A stretch of 64,000 nt of DNA from Qipengyuania atrilutea (lineage in GTDB: Bacteria > Pseudomonadota > Alphaproteobacteria > Sphingomonadales > Sphingomonadaceae). The stretch is from the NCBI RefSeq assembly GCF_013370205.1, contig NZ_JABWGV010000003.1, forward strand, positions 427,501 through 491,500, read 5' to 3'. Under the pieces are notes generated by a model, which was not told the DNA's origin, made no database searches, and worked only from the letters and a program-made list of their open reading frames with translations. Each line of letters opens with the position of its first letter. The stretch's first letter is position 1. A program made the position numbers and the translations under genes. Positions 53,737-63,213 of the stretch are shown in pieces.

Positions 53737-54642
53737 TTACGCTGCGGCGGGCATCAGCCGTTCGCCGGCGATGCGCTGCATTGCCTTTTGCAGCTTCTCG
53801 AAAGCGCGTACTTCGATCTGGCGGATTCGTTCGCGCGAGACGTCGTAGACCTTCGAGAGTTCTTCAAGCGTCTGCGGATTGTCCGTCAGGCGGCGCTCCG
53901 TCAGAATATGCTGCTCGCGTTCGTTCAGCGCTTCCATCGCTTCGGTAAGCATTTCGTGACGAACCTGCTTTTCCTCTGCATCCGCAACGGTTTCGTCCTG
54001 CAGTGGGCGATCGTCGGTCAGCCAGTCCTGCCACTGGCCGCCGCCCTCCTCGTCGCCGCGCATCTGCACGTTGAGCGAAGCATCGCCGCCCATCATCATG
54101 CGGCGGTTCATGTTGATGACTTCCTGCTCCGGCACGCCGAGATCGGTCGCGATCTTGTGCAGATCTTCCGGATTGAGGTCGCTGTCTTCGTAGGCGTCGA
54201 GCTGTTTCTTCATGCGGCGCAGGTTGAAGAACAGCTTCTTCTGCGCGGCAGTCGTACCCATCTTCACGAGGCTCCAACTGCGCAGGATGAATTCCTGCAT
54301 GCTGGCCTTGATCCACCACATCGCATAGGTCGCGAGGCGAAAACCGCGGTCGGCTTCGAACTTCTTGACGCCTTGCATCAGGCCGACATTGCCTTCGGAA
54401 ATGAGGTCCGACACGGGAAGCCCGTAACCTCGATAGCCCATCGCGATCTTCGCCACGAGGCGCAGGTGCGAGGTCACAAGCTGCGCGGCAGCTTCGGGAT
54501 CTTCATGCTCTTCGTACCGCTTGGCGAGCATGTATTCCTGCTCCGCCGTCAGCACGGGAAATTTCTTGATTTCGGCCAGATAACGGTTGAGGCTCTGCTC
54601 ACCGTTGAGCGCCGGGACCGTCGGCGATTTGCTGTTACTCAC
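53737..54642 (-). CDS. rpoH: RNA polymerase heat-shock sigma factor RpoH (sigma-32)
   Basis: A 301-residue sigma factor of the sigma-70 family, group RpoH. Region 2 carries R-L-V-A-K-I-A and D-L-I-S-E-G-N-V-G-L-M-Q-G-V-K-K-F; W-W-I-K-A-S-M-Q-E is region 2.4. The RpoH box Q-K-K-L-F-F-N-L-R-R at 134-143 separates it from RpoD. Region 4 ends with L-S-R-E-R-I-R-Q-I-E-like V-S-R-E-R-I-R-Q-I-E. It directs transcription of heat-shock genes. A strong terminator follows. Confidence 0.97.
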   Translation of the reverse strand: MSNSKSPTVPALNGEQSLNRYLAEIKKFPVLTAEQEYMLAKRYEEHEDPEAAAQLVTSHLRLVAKIAMGYRGYGLPVSDLISEGNVGLMQGVKKFEADRGFRLATYAMWWIKASMQEFILRSWSLVKMGTTAAQKKLFFNLRRMKKQLDAYEDSDLNPEDLHKIATDLGVPEQEVINMNRRMMMGGDASLNVQMRGDEEGGGQWQDWLTDDRPLQDETVADAEEKQVRHEMLTEAMEALNEREQHILTERRLTDNPQTLEELSKVYDVSRERIRQIEVRAFEKLQKAMQRIAGERLMPAAA

Positions 54643-54765
54643 GTCTTCCCTAACCTTTCTATCGCCAACCTGCGTTCCCGAACCCGAAAAGCGGCGTTCG
54701 TGGTTTGCGGTCGCATCATTCTTCTAGCGCAAAACCGAGGAGAAAGGCAGCGACTTTCATCGATT

Positions 54766-55713
54766 TCAACGAGCGGTTTCGTCGATAAGTTCCTGCATGT
54801 CGGCTGGCAGGGGGGAGGCGAATTTGGCCTCCTCGCCGGTAACCGGGTGAACGAAACCAAGCTTGGCTGCGTGCAGCGCCTGCCGGTCAAAACCGATGTC
54901 TTTGAGAAGCTGCCGCAGGTCGCGGCTGATGCGTCCATATACCGGGTCTCCTAATAGCGGGTGCCCGATTGACGCGCAGTGAACGCGGATCTGGTGCGTG
55001 CGCCCGGTCTCGAGGCGGCATTCGATGAGCGCCGCGCCCTTCAGCGGCTGCAACGTCCGGTAGTGCGTAACCGCCGTTTTCCCGCGCTTCGCATCGTCGG
55101 GCAGCACCGCCATTTTCTTGCGGTCGGCATCGGAGCGTCCGATGCGCCGATCGATCGTGCCCGATGCGGGGTTCGGCGCACCGGAACAGACCGCGAGATA
55201 GCGCCGGTGGATCGAATGATCGGCGAATTGCTTCGCCAGCCCTTCGTGTGCGGGATCGGACTTGGCGACGACCAGCAGGCCCGAGGTGTCCTTGTCGATC
55301 CGGTGGACGATGCCGGGGCGCGCAACCCCGCCGATGCCCGAAAGCTGGCCGCGGCAGTGGTGCAGCAGGGCATTGACCAGCGTTCCACTGTAGTTGCCTG
55401 CCGCCGGGTGGACGACCATGCCAGCCGGTTTGTCGACCACGACGAGATGCTCGTCCTCGAACACGATCTCGAGCTTGATGTCTTCGGGCGCAGCCTCCGC
55501 CTCTGCGGCAGGCGGCACGTCGATGGTGAACTCGGCCGGTTCTTCAAGTTTTGCAGACGGGGTGGCGAGCCGTTTCCCGCCGACATTGACGAAACCCTCG
55601 GCAATCAGCGCCTTGATCCGCTCACGCGACAGGCCGCTGGCGTCGGCGAGCGCCTTGTCCAGCCGCACTCCGATCGCATCGAGGTTCCCTGTAATGACTT
55701 CGGCGGCCGACAT
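54766..55713 (-). CDS. RluA/RluD-family pseudouridine synthase
   Basis: A 315-residue rRNA pseudouridine synthase, most like RluD. An S4 domain occupies residues 10-75 (R-L-D-K-A-L-A-D; V-N-V-G-G-K), and the catalytic aspartate lies in H-R-I-D-K-D-T-S-G-L near residue 148. Later G-R-T-H-Q-I-R-V-H is present. I choose ATG 55713 (M-S-A-A-E-V) because a longer frame to 55872 overlaps the divergent JAMM gene. RluD modifies helix 69 of 23S rRNA; exact targets here are inferred. Confidence 0.93.
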   Translation of the reverse strand: MSAAEVITGNLDAIGVRLDKALADASGLSRERIKALIAEGFVNVGGKRLATPSAKLEEPAEFTIDVPPAAEAEAAPEDIKLEIVFEDEHLVVVDKPAGMVVHPAAGNYSGTLVNALLHHCRGQLSGIGGVARPGIVHRIDKDTSGLLVVAKSDPAHEGLAKQFADHSIHRRYLAVCSGAPNPASGTIDRRIGRSDADRKKMAVLPDDAKRGKTAVTHYRTLQPLKGAALIECRLETGRTHQIRVHCASIGHPLLGDPVYGRISRDLRQLLKDIGFDRQALHAAKLGFVHPVTGEEAKFASPLPADMQELIDETAR

Positions 55714-55729
55714 GGTTACGGAATGCGCG

Positions 55730-56137
55730 ATGAGGGTCACGATCTCAAGCGCGCTAATGGAGGAAATGTTCGACCATGCAGCCAGCGCCGCTCCGCACGA
55801 GGCCTGCGGGATCATGCTCGCGGCCGACCCGGCAAACGCCGAGCACATCACCGGGCTCTTGCCATCACCCAATGTCCATCCCGCCCCGGATACGCATTTC
55901 GAGATCGATCCGCAGATCCTCGTCGACGTGCTGCGGCAGGAGAGGGCGGGGGGCGCACGCGTCGCGGGTTATTACCATTCGCATCCGGTGGGGCGTGCCC
56001 GGCCTTCCGCGACCGACGGAGCGCTATCGCCGCGCGACGGACGTTTGTGGGCAATCATTGGCGAGGGCACGGCCGCGTTCTGGCGCGATGGGGAAGATGG
56101 TTTCCAAAAGGTTTCTTATCTTATCGATGACCGCTAA
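55730..56137 (+). CDS. JAMM/MPN-domain metalloprotease (Mov34 family)
   Basis: A 135-residue single-domain protein with the complete JAMM motif: glutamate in H-E-A-C-G-I-M-L near residue 24 and H-S-H-P-x(6)-S-A-T-D near 85, i.e. H-x-H-x(7)-S-x-x-D. Such proteins are zinc isopeptidases; bacterial examples cleave ubiquitin-like fold proteins or process C-terminal tails of sulphur-carrier proteins. Start ATG 55730 lies 17 bases from the divergent rluD-type start. No sulphur-carrier gene is adjacent. Substrate unknown. Confidence 0.85.
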   Translation: MRVTISSALMEEMFDHAASAAPHEACGIMLAADPANAEHITGLLPSPNVHPAPDTHFEIDPQILVDVLRQERAGGARVAGYYHSHPVGRARPSATDGALSPRDGRLWAIIGEGTAAFWRDGEDGFQKVSYLIDDR

Positions 56138-56182
56138 GGACTGCGCTGCTTTTTCATTCTTCCTTGCCGAACCGGGTATTCG

Positions 56183-56842
56183 ATGACCACCAATGCTTCC
56201 CTCGAACTTGCCGCTCTGATGTGCTCGCGCCTGTGCCACGATATGCTCAGCCCTGTCGGCGCCCTGAGTAACGGGCTGGAACTGCTCGCCGAAGAGCCGG
56301 ACCCCGAAATGCGGCAGAAGTGCCTCGAACTGCTCGAACAGAGCGCGAAGATCAGCACCGACAAGCTCAAGTTCTTCCGCCTCGCATTCGGTGCGGCGGG
56401 CGGTTTCGGAGAGGCCGTTCCGGTCGAGGAGCCGCAGGAACTCATTAATGCGCTTGCCAGCAACAATGCGCGCATAACCCTCAATTGGGCGCTGGCCGAG
56501 CGCACGCTGCCCAAGCCCGCGGTCAAGGTCATGCTGAATTTCGCGCAGATTGCGATCGATTCGCTGATCCGCGGCGGCCAGCTCGATATCGGGGCCGAGC
56601 GGCGCGGCGGCTCGGTCGAGATCGTGGTCCGTGCTACCGGAGAGCGGGTCGCGTTCGACCAGACGATCGGCGAGGCGCTGGACGGATCGCTGGATGCGGA
56701 CGAGCTTACCAGCCGAACCGCTGCGGCCTACATGATCGCCCAGCTCGCCGAAGACCAGGGCGGCTCGCTGCAGTTCCACCACGATCCTAAGGCGTTGGTC
56801 CTCGGCGCGGCACTGCCCGAACCCGAAGGTATGATCGGGTGA
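56183..56842 (+). CDS. chpT: Histidine phosphotransferase ChpT
   Basis: A 219-residue phosphotransferase of the CckA-ChpT-CtrA relay. The N-terminal helix holds C-S-R-L-C-H-D-M-L-S-P-V-G-A with the phospho-accepting histidine H19, and a degenerate histidine-kinase-like C-terminal domain follows (about 90-210) without a functional ATP site, as in Caulobacter ChpT. Its stop overlaps the GTG start of the amidase by four bases, so the two are coupled. Presence of ChpT supports CtrA control in this organism and the CtrA-type boxes noted elsewhere. Confidence 0.88.
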   Translation: MTTNASLELAALMCSRLCHDMLSPVGALSNGLELLAEEPDPEMRQKCLELLEQSAKISTDKLKFFRLAFGAAGGFGEAVPVEEPQELINALASNNARITLNWALAERTLPKPAVKVMLNFAQIAIDSLIRGGQLDIGAERRGGSVEIVVRATGERVAFDQTIGEALDGSLDADELTSRTAAAYMIAQLAEDQGGSLQFHHDPKALVLGAALPEPEGMIG

Positions 56843-57633
56843 GCGGCGACGCTCCTGGCGATCTGCCTCCGCCCGACCGGGGCGCGTTCAACCGTTCGGC
56901 GCACGAAGACGCGGCCGGAAAGCCGGGCGAGGATGAACTCGTCCACCGTTACGTGCCGTCCCCCAATTTCGACGAGCGCGCGCTGCCGGTCTCGATGATC
57001 GTCATTCACTATACCGAGATGGACAATGTCGATCTCGCCGTGGAGCGGCTGACCGATCCTGAATCCAAGGTCAGCGCTCATTACGTCATCAGCGAAGCGG
57101 GCGAGGTCGTGCGGCTCGTCGACGAAGACAAGCGCGCGTGGCACGGCGGCATATCCTACTGGCGCGGACACAAGGACGTGAACTCGGCAAGCATCGGGAT
57201 CGAACTCGACCATCCGGGACATCGCCACGAATACCGCGGCTTCAGCGAGGCGCAGTTCAATGCGCTTGTCCCGCTGCTTTCCCGCATCGTCAAAACCTAC
57301 GATATTCCGCGCGCCAACGTGGTCGGCCATTCGGACATCGCACCGGCGCGCAAGATCGATCCGGGCGAGCTTTTTCCGTGGGACCGGCTCGCCGAATACG
57401 GCCTCGCCCTGCCGCGGCCGGAGAAGCTTGATCTCGGCGATCCGTTCGACAACGACGGCGCGTTCTATCTCGCACTTGAACGCTTCGGCTACGACATCAC
57501 CGATGGCCGCAAGGCGGTCGAAGCTTTCCAGCGGCGCTGGCGGCCGGAGAAGATCGACGGCGTAATCGACGGGCAGGTTCGCGCGATCCTGTTCAGATTG
57601 CTCTTGGACCGCGACGAGGGACGCACTAGGTAA
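56839..57633 (+). CDS. N-acetylmuramoyl-L-alanine amidase, AmpD/amidase-2 type
   Basis: A 264-residue zinc amidase with a peptidoglycan-binding tail. Metal ligands are H in V-I-H-Y-T near residue 56 and H in V-V-G-H-S-D-I-A-P-A-R-K near 162, with D-P-G following. The C-terminal 70 residues form a PG-binding-1-like helical domain (A-V-E-A-F-Q-R-R-W-R-P). No signal peptide is present, so it is probably a cytoplasmic AmpD-like recycling enzyme. Starts at GTG 56839 overlapping chpT. rnpB follows directly. Confidence 0.9.
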   Translation: MSGDAPGDLPPPDRGAFNRSAHEDAAGKPGEDELVHRYVPSPNFDERALPVSMIVIHYTEMDNVDLAVERLTDPESKVSAHYVISEAGEVVRLVDEDKRAWHGGISYWRGHKDVNSASIGIELDHPGHRHEYRGFSEAQFNALVPLLSRIVKTYDIPRANVVGHSDIAPARKIDPGELFPWDRLAEYGLALPRPEKLDLGDPFDNDGAFYLALERFGYDITDGRKAVEAFQRRWRPEKIDGVIDGQVRAILFRLLLDRDEGRTR

Positions 57634-57639
57634 CGCTTC

Positions 57640-58082
<443 letters not shown>

Positions 58083-58135
58083 CTTTACCGCGCGCTAGAC
58101 ATCGCTAGGTGCGCTTAGACCCCCGTTCAGTCCGC

Positions 58136-59446
58136 TTAGACCCGGCCTACGCTTGCGTAGGTAAATCCTGCCTCCTCGACGTCCTTCGCCTTGTAGATGT
58201 TGCGAAGATCGACGAGCACCGGGGTCTTGAGCAGGTCCTTTACCCGCTTGAAGTCGAGCGCACGGAAGGCGTCCCATTCGGTCACGATGACGACCGCATC
58301 AGCCCCGTCGATGGCTTCGTACGTGCCTTTCATCATCTCTACGTCGGGCATCATCGGCGCGGCCAGTTCCATACCTTCGGGGTCGTAGGCGCGCACCTTG
58401 ACGCCTGCATCCTGAAGGGTCTGCGCGACTGCAATGGAAGGCGAATCGCGCATGTCGTCGGTATTCGGCTTGAAGGTCAGGCCGAGCATCGCAACGGTCT
58501 TGCCGCGCGCTTCTTCCGCGCCGCCCAGTGCTTCGACGACCTTCCGGCCCATCGCGCGCTTGCGGGTTTCGTTGGCTTTTACGACAGATTCTACGATCCT
58601 GACCGGGCTGTCGTAGTCCTCGGCGGTCTTGAGCAACGCGAGCGTATCCTTGGGGAAGCACGAACCGCCATAGCCCGGCCCAGCATTGAGGAACTTCGGA
58701 CCGATGCGGTTGTCACTGCCGATGCCGCGGCTGACGTCCTGCACGTCCGCGCCGACCTTTTCGCACAGATCAGCCATTTCGTTGATGAACATGATCTTCG
58801 TCGCGAGGAACGCGTTCGCAGCATATTTGATGAGTTCGGCGGAGCGGCGCGAGGTGAACAGGATAGGCGACTGGTTGAGGAACAGCGGGCGATAGACCTG
58901 CTGCATGATCTCGCGGCCGAAGTCGTCTTCGGTTCCGATCACGATACGGTCGGGACGCTTGAAGTCGCCGATTGCTGCGCCTTCGCGCAAGAATTCGGGG
59001 TTGGAGACGACTGCGAAGCGGTGCTGGGTCCCGCTATCATGAAGAATGCGCTCGACCTCGTCACCGGTGCCGACCGGAACGGTGGATTTCGTGACGATGA
59101 CGGCATCGTTCGCCAGGCTCTCACCGACTTCGCGCGCGACTGCATGGACATAGGACAGGTCGGCATGACCGTCGCCGCGGCGGCTCGGCGTGCCGACTGC
59201 GATGAAGATTGCGCTCGCACCCTGAATCGCTTCGGGCAGGTCGGTGCTGAAAGTCAGGCGTCCGGCTTTGACGTTGCTTTCGACAAGCGCCGCCAGACCC
59301 GGCTCGTAGATCGGCATGATATTGTCGTGCAGACGGTCGATCTTCGACTGGTCCTTGTCGATGCAGACAACGTCGTGTCCGAAATCGGCAAAGCACGCCC
59401 CGGATACGAGGCCGACATAGCCCGATCCAACCATCGCTATTTTCAT
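58136..59446 (-). CDS. ugd: UDP-glucose 6-dehydrogenase
   Basis: A 436-residue NAD-dependent dehydrogenase that oxidises UDP-glucose to UDP-glucuronate for polysaccharides. Rossmann motif G-S-G-Y-V-G is at 7-12, and the catalytic cysteine C263 lies in G-G-S-C-F-P-K-D. The central domain and C-terminal UDP-binding domain (L-T-F-K-P-N-T-D-D-M-R-D-S-P) are complete. It starts five bases after the phosphatase gene, so the two form an operon. The glycosyltransferase at the right edge suggests further polysaccharide genes. Confidence 0.95.
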   Translation of the reverse strand: MKIAMVGSGYVGLVSGACFADFGHDVVCIDKDQSKIDRLHDNIMPIYEPGLAALVESNVKAGRLTFSTDLPEAIQGASAIFIAVGTPSRRGDGHADLSYVHAVAREVGESLANDAVIVTKSTVPVGTGDEVERILHDSGTQHRFAVVSNPEFLREGAAIGDFKRPDRIVIGTEDDFGREIMQQVYRPLFLNQSPILFTSRRSAELIKYAANAFLATKIMFINEMADLCEKVGADVQDVSRGIGSDNRIGPKFLNAGPGYGGSCFPKDTLALLKTAEDYDSPVRIVESVVKANETRKRAMGRKVVEALGGAEEARGKTVAMLGLTFKPNTDDMRDSPSIAVAQTLQDAGVKVRAYDPEGMELAAPMMPDVEMMKGTYEAIDGADAVVIVTEWDAFRALDFKRVKDLLKTPVLVDLRNIYKAKDVEEAGFTYASVGRV

Positions 59447-59451
59447 GCTGC

Positions 59452-60249
59452 TTAGTCCACTTTCTCAATTGACAGGTGGCCGCCGTTATCGACCGTCTGT
59501 ATATATCGTCTTAAGTCGCCCTCGAGCACGAGTGCGGTGAGCTTGCCCGAACGATAGGCGCCGGTATCGATACCGATCCGGTTCCCATGGTCGACCACCT
59601 CGTCAAAAATCGTGTGGCCATGGACGACCACATGCGAGAGCGCGCCCTCATGGCTCAGGAAGCGGTCGCGAATCCAGAGCAAATCCTTCCGCTTCTGCTC
59701 ATCGATGGCTCGTTTTGGGTCGATGCCAGCGTGAACGAAGGCGTAATCGCCCGCGATGATCAATTCCTCGAACCCTTCGAGGAAATCGCGGTGCTCCTTC
59801 GGAACGATCTCGTTCATCGTTTCCTGCAGTTCGTCGAGCGACAGTCCGTTGTAGCGCTTGCGGTCGATCCCGTAGCTCAGGATCGTCTCCCGTCCGCCGT
59901 GCTTCACGAAGTGCCGAAGAACCTCGGTATCGGTGAAGGAATCGAGAAACATCTCTTCGTGATTGCCTGCGAGGCAGCGAACCGTGCGGCGATCCTGCCA
60001 GTCGATCGTATCGGCTATCACACCTGCGCTATCGGGTCCGCGGTCGACGAGGTCGCCAAGCAGCACGACGGTGGAAGCCGCGACGCCCGCCTTCCGGTCG
60101 TCCTCGTCGATCGCTTCGATAAGCTTGCCGAACAGGTCGCGGCGCCCGTGGATATCGCCGATCACGTAATAGCGTTCGCCCGGCGGTACCGACGGCTGCG
60201 GAGCGGACTTGCTACGGTTGCGAAAGATGGAGGCGAACGGGTTTAACAT
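59452..60249 (-). CDS. Metallophosphatase of the PPP/diadenosine-tetraphosphatase type
   Basis: A 265-residue calcineurin-like phosphoesterase. The metal motifs are G-D-I-H-G-R near residue 32, G-D-L-V-D-R-G-P near 67, and G-N-H-E near 98, with later H ligands in V-V-H-G-H-T. It resembles PrpA/ApaH-like phosphatases, so either a protein serine/threonine phosphatase or a nucleotide phosphatase. The first 20 residues are basic. It precedes ugd by five bases. Confidence 0.9.
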   Translation of the reverse strand: MLNPFASIFRNRSKSAPQPSVPPGERYYVIGDIHGRRDLFGKLIEAIDEDDRKAGVAASTVVLLGDLVDRGPDSAGVIADTIDWQDRRTVRCLAGNHEEMFLDSFTDTEVLRHFVKHGGRETILSYGIDRKRYNGLSLDELQETMNEIVPKEHRDFLEGFEELIIAGDYAFVHAGIDPKRAIDEQKRKDLLWIRDRFLSHEGALSHVVVHGHTIFDEVVDHGNRIGIDTGAYRSGKLTALVLEGDLRRYIQTVDNGGHLSIEKVD

Positions 60250-60568
60250 GCACTCTTAATTCGGTTCGAAGGACTGATTGCTTGCGCGCGCTACGCGGCG
60301 GCGTCGTTCCGTAGCGATCGGAAAGCGGAATAGCCGCGCCTTTACTGAAACGGGTCTGAGCTTTCAATGAATGTCGAGCGCTTGCGATCCTTCGCTAGTG
60401 CACAAAATCCACAACCAGGGTGCGAATGACCGGAAATTTGCTTACCGGGCTTGTGCGACGCAGCATCAACAGGCAATATTGTTGCGAATCTACCGGCAGA
60501 CACCATCCGAAAATAAGGTGCGCTGATATTCGCAGGTGGGACGAAGCGTCAACCCAAGGGGAATTGAA
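60250..60568. promoter_or_regulatory. Divergent promoter region of the phosphatase-ugd operon and the porin gene
   Basis: About 320 bases without a gene. It lies between divergent genes, so it should hold two promoters. The part at 60440-60540 is A/T-richer (CAATATTGTTGCGAA), but I cannot place -35/-10 boxes with confidence. Confidence 0.35.
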
Positions 60569-61348
60569 ATGCTCACGTCCTTTCGCGGCCTCGCCGCACG
60601 TCTTTCCATGCCCGCACTTCTCGCAGGTGCCGCACTTTCCGCAACCGCCGCGCAGGCCCAGACCGTTCTTCCGCCCGAAGAGGTGGAGGATACCGCTGCA
60701 CCGTTCTCCGTCTCAGCCAACGTCGCGCTGACGAGCGAGTACCGCTTCCGCGGCGTCGATCTGTCCGGCGGTGAGATGGCCATCCAGGGCGGCTTCGACC
60801 TTGCCACCGATCCCGGTTTCTACGTCGGTACCTGGGCCTCGTCGCTGGACGAGGACACTGTCGGGTACGGCAGCACTGAAGTCGATGTCTACGGAGGATG
60901 GAGCGGGCAGCTTACCGATGCGTTCTCCGTTGATGTCGGGGTCATCGGTTACCTCTATCCCGACGCCGGCCCCGGCGAGTTCGATTATCTCGAAGTCTAC
61001 GGTTCCACCGGCTTCAATGTCGGGCCGGCCGAAGCGACCGTCGGTATTGCCTATGCCCCGGAGCAGGATTCGCTCGGCGGCACGGACAATCTATATCTTT
61101 ATACGGACCTCGGCACAGCAATTCCGGGAACGCCGCTGACCGTCACTGGCCATCTCGGCTGGACCGACGGCTTCCTGACCTACACCGAAAACGGCGAAGC
61201 CTTCGACTGGTCGATCGGCGCGGAAGCGACGCTCTACGGGCCGTTGTCGATCAGCGCAGCCTATGTCGGCGCGGAAGGCGACATCCCGGTCGGCAATTAC
61301 GACTTCGTCGACGACGCCTTGGTCGTCACGCTGAGCGCCAGCTTCTAA
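60569..61348 (+). CDS. TorF-family putative porin
   Basis: A 259-residue outer-membrane protein with a signal peptide (cleavage after A-A-Q-A near residue 30) and amphipathic beta-strands (S-A-N-V-A-L-T-S-E-Y-R-F-R-G-V, the conserved start of the barrel). It ends in F, the usual BAM signal (L-S-A-S-F). The family is annotated as TorF, a putative porin of unknown substrate found in Sphingomonadales and gammaproteobacteria. AAGGGGA precedes ATG 60569. A strong terminator follows at 61374. Confidence 0.9.
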   Translation: MLTSFRGLAARLSMPALLAGAALSATAAQAQTVLPPEEVEDTAAPFSVSANVALTSEYRFRGVDLSGGEMAIQGGFDLATDPGFYVGTWASSLDEDTVGYGSTEVDVYGGWSGQLTDAFSVDVGVIGYLYPDAGPGEFDYLEVYGSTGFNVGPAEATVGIAYAPEQDSLGGTDNLYLYTDLGTAIPGTPLTVTGHLGWTDGFLTYTENGEAFDWSIGAEATLYGPLSISAAYVGAEGDIPVGNYDFVDDALVVTLSASF

Positions 61349-61373
61349 GGGGAGAAGCGTGCGCCACCACCGA

Positions 61374-61405
61374 AGGGCGCGTAGCGATGGCTGCGCGCCC
61401 TTTTT
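61374..61405 (+). terminator. Rho-independent terminator after the TorF-type gene
   Basis: AGGGCGCG-TAGC pairs with GCTG-CGCGCCCT with a small mismatch, followed by five T. It begins 25 bases after the stop. Confidence 0.9.
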
Positions 61406-61462
61406 GCCGCCCGCAGCAATCTGCGTCTTGCAAGCGCGCGGGCGCGCTCTACCTTTCTGGCC

Positions 61463-61900
61463 ATGACGAAATATCTCCATACGATGATCCGGGTCAGCGA
61501 TCCCGACGCCACGATTGATTTCTTCAAGCTCATCGGCCTTGAGGAAGTGCGGCGCTTCGATAGCGAGCAGGGGCGCTTTACGCTCATCTTCCTTGCCGCG
61601 CCGGGACAGGAAGGCGTGGCCGAAGTCGAACTCACGTACAACTGGCCGCCAGAGGACGGGTCGGAGCCGGAGGAATACGGCGGCGGCCGCAATTTCGGCC
61701 ATCTCGCCTACCGGGTCGAGAACGTCTACGAGACTTGCCAGCGCCTGATGGATGCGGGCGTCACGATCAACCGTCCGCCGCGCGACGGGCATATGGCGTT
61801 CGTGCGGTCGCCCGACGGGATTTCGGTCGAACTGCTACAGGACGGCTATCTCGATCCCGCGGAACCGTGGGCGAGCATGGAGAACACCGGCACCTGGTAA
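61463..61900 (+). CDS. gloA: Lactoylglutathione lyase (glyoxalase I)
   Basis: A 145-residue vicinal-oxygen-chelate enzyme that converts the glutathione-methylglyoxal adduct to lactoylglutathione. Metal ligands are H6 (Y-L-H-T-M-I-R-V), E near 56 (V-A-E-V-E-L-T), H near 76 (F-G-H-L-A-Y) and E near 124 (G-I-S-V-E-L-L). The C-terminal motif S-P-D-G is complete. It sits alone between the terminator of the porin gene and the convergent nhaA. Confidence 0.95.
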   Translation: MTKYLHTMIRVSDPDATIDFFKLIGLEEVRRFDSEQGRFTLIFLAAPGQEGVAEVELTYNWPPEDGSEPEEYGGGRNFGHLAYRVENVYETCQRLMDAGVTINRPPRDGHMAFVRSPDGISVELLQDGYLDPAEPWASMENTGTW

Positions 61901-61916
61901 CAGCGCGCTTCAGCGT

Positions 61917-63131
61917 TCAGGCTTGAAGCGGCTCCTCTTCGGGATGCTTCGTAGTCAACCGCAGGATCGTGTAGCCGAGGATCGCCGAGATCAGCGATCC
62001 GCCGAGGATACCGATCTTCGCTTCCTCGCGTAGGAGTGCCATGCTTCCCGGTCCGACGAACGCGAGTTCGCCGATGAACAGCGACATGGTGAACCCGATC
62101 CCGCAGAGAACGGAAACGCCCCAGATTTCCGGCCAGTTGGCGTTAGGCGGGCGATTGGCGTAACCGATCCGGTCCGCGATCCAGATGCACGAGAAGATCC
62201 CGAACTGCTTGCCCAGCACAAGCCCCGCTGCGACCGCGAGCGGCAAAGGTGCGAGCAGTTCGTCGACCCCCATATCGGTCAGCGAAACGCCGGCATTGGC
62301 GAACCCGAACACCGGCACGATCAGATAGGCGCTCCACGGCGCGAGACTGTGCTCCATGGTTTCGAGCAGGCTGTTACCGTCCTTCCGGTGCATGGGGACG
62401 GTAAAGGCCGCAACGACCCCGGCAATGGTGGCGTGGACGCCCGAGTTGAGGACGCAGAACCACAGTACCAGTGCGACGACGACATAGGGCCAGATCCGGC
62501 TGACGTTCGCGCGGTTCATGGCGATAAGGCCGCCCAGTACGATAAGGCTCGCGATCAACCAGACGAGCTTGATATTGGCGGTATAGAACAGCGCGATAAT
62601 GACGACAGCGCCAATGTCGTCGACGATGGCGACAGTCAGCAGGAACAGGCGTAGCGAAGCCGGAACGCGGCTGCCGAGAAGCCCCAGAACACCCATGGCA
62701 AAGGCGATGTCGGTTGCGGCGGGAATCGCCCACCCCTGGGAGAGCGTGCCTCCGCCGCCGACGAAATAGAGGTACACGGCTGCGGGCGCGGCCATGCCGG
62801 CAACCGCGGCGAGGACCGGCAGGCGCCGCTGCTCTGCCGTGGCGAGCTGCCCGCAGATCAGTTCACGCTTCACTTCGAGACCGACGACGAAGAAGAAGAT
62901 CGCCATCAGCCCGTCGTTGATCCACAGGTGCAAGGTATTGAGTTTGAAGACGTCTTTCTCGAACCAGTAGCCGTTGAACAGCGTCTTGTACTCGCCCGCG
63001 AAGGGGGAGTTGGCGACCAGCATGGCTGCCGCCGCGACCAGGATCAGCAATACGCCTGCGGACGCATCGCTCACGAACAGTGAGCGTACCGGCGCGACCA
63101 GCCGCTTAAGGGGAGCTTTAATATCTGCCAT
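61917..63131 (-). CDS. nhaA: Na+/H+ antiporter NhaA
   Basis: A 404-residue inner-membrane antiporter with twelve helices. The two adjacent ion-binding aspartates lie in A-V-P-A-A-T-D-I-A-F-A-M-G and V-A-I-V-D-D-I-G-A near residues 133 and 163, matching E. coli D133 and D163-D164. ATG 63131 (M-A-D-I-K-A-P) is preferred over 63152. It is divergent from the glycosyltransferase by 82 bases. Confidence 0.95.
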   Translation of the reverse strand: MADIKAPLKRLVAPVRSLFVSDASAGVLLILVAAAAMLVANSPFAGEYKTLFNGYWFEKDVFKLNTLHLWINDGLMAIFFFVVGLEVKRELICGQLATAEQRRLPVLAAVAGMAAPAAVYLYFVGGGGTLSQGWAIPAATDIAFAMGVLGLLGSRVPASLRLFLLTVAIVDDIGAVVIIALFYTANIKLVWLIASLIVLGGLIAMNRANVSRIWPYVVVALVLWFCVLNSGVHATIAGVVAAFTVPMHRKDGNSLLETMEHSLAPWSAYLIVPVFGFANAGVSLTDMGVDELLAPLPLAVAAGLVLGKQFGIFSCIWIADRIGYANRPPNANWPEIWGVSVLCGIGFTMSLFIGELAFVGPGSMALLREEAKIGILGGSLISAILGYTILRLTTKHPEEEPLQA

Positions 63132-63213
63132 GTAGGGGCGTCTTTTTCGCAAAGTGCCGCGCGTTGCAAGCCTTGATGCGCCGCCGCTGCCGATATTGGG
63201 GAAAGGCGCACGC

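Noticed and set aside
58109-59455. 448-codon frame antisense to ugd
   Set aside because: It is the mirror of a clearly functional ugd gene; high GC leaves the opposite strand open, and the product has no motif.
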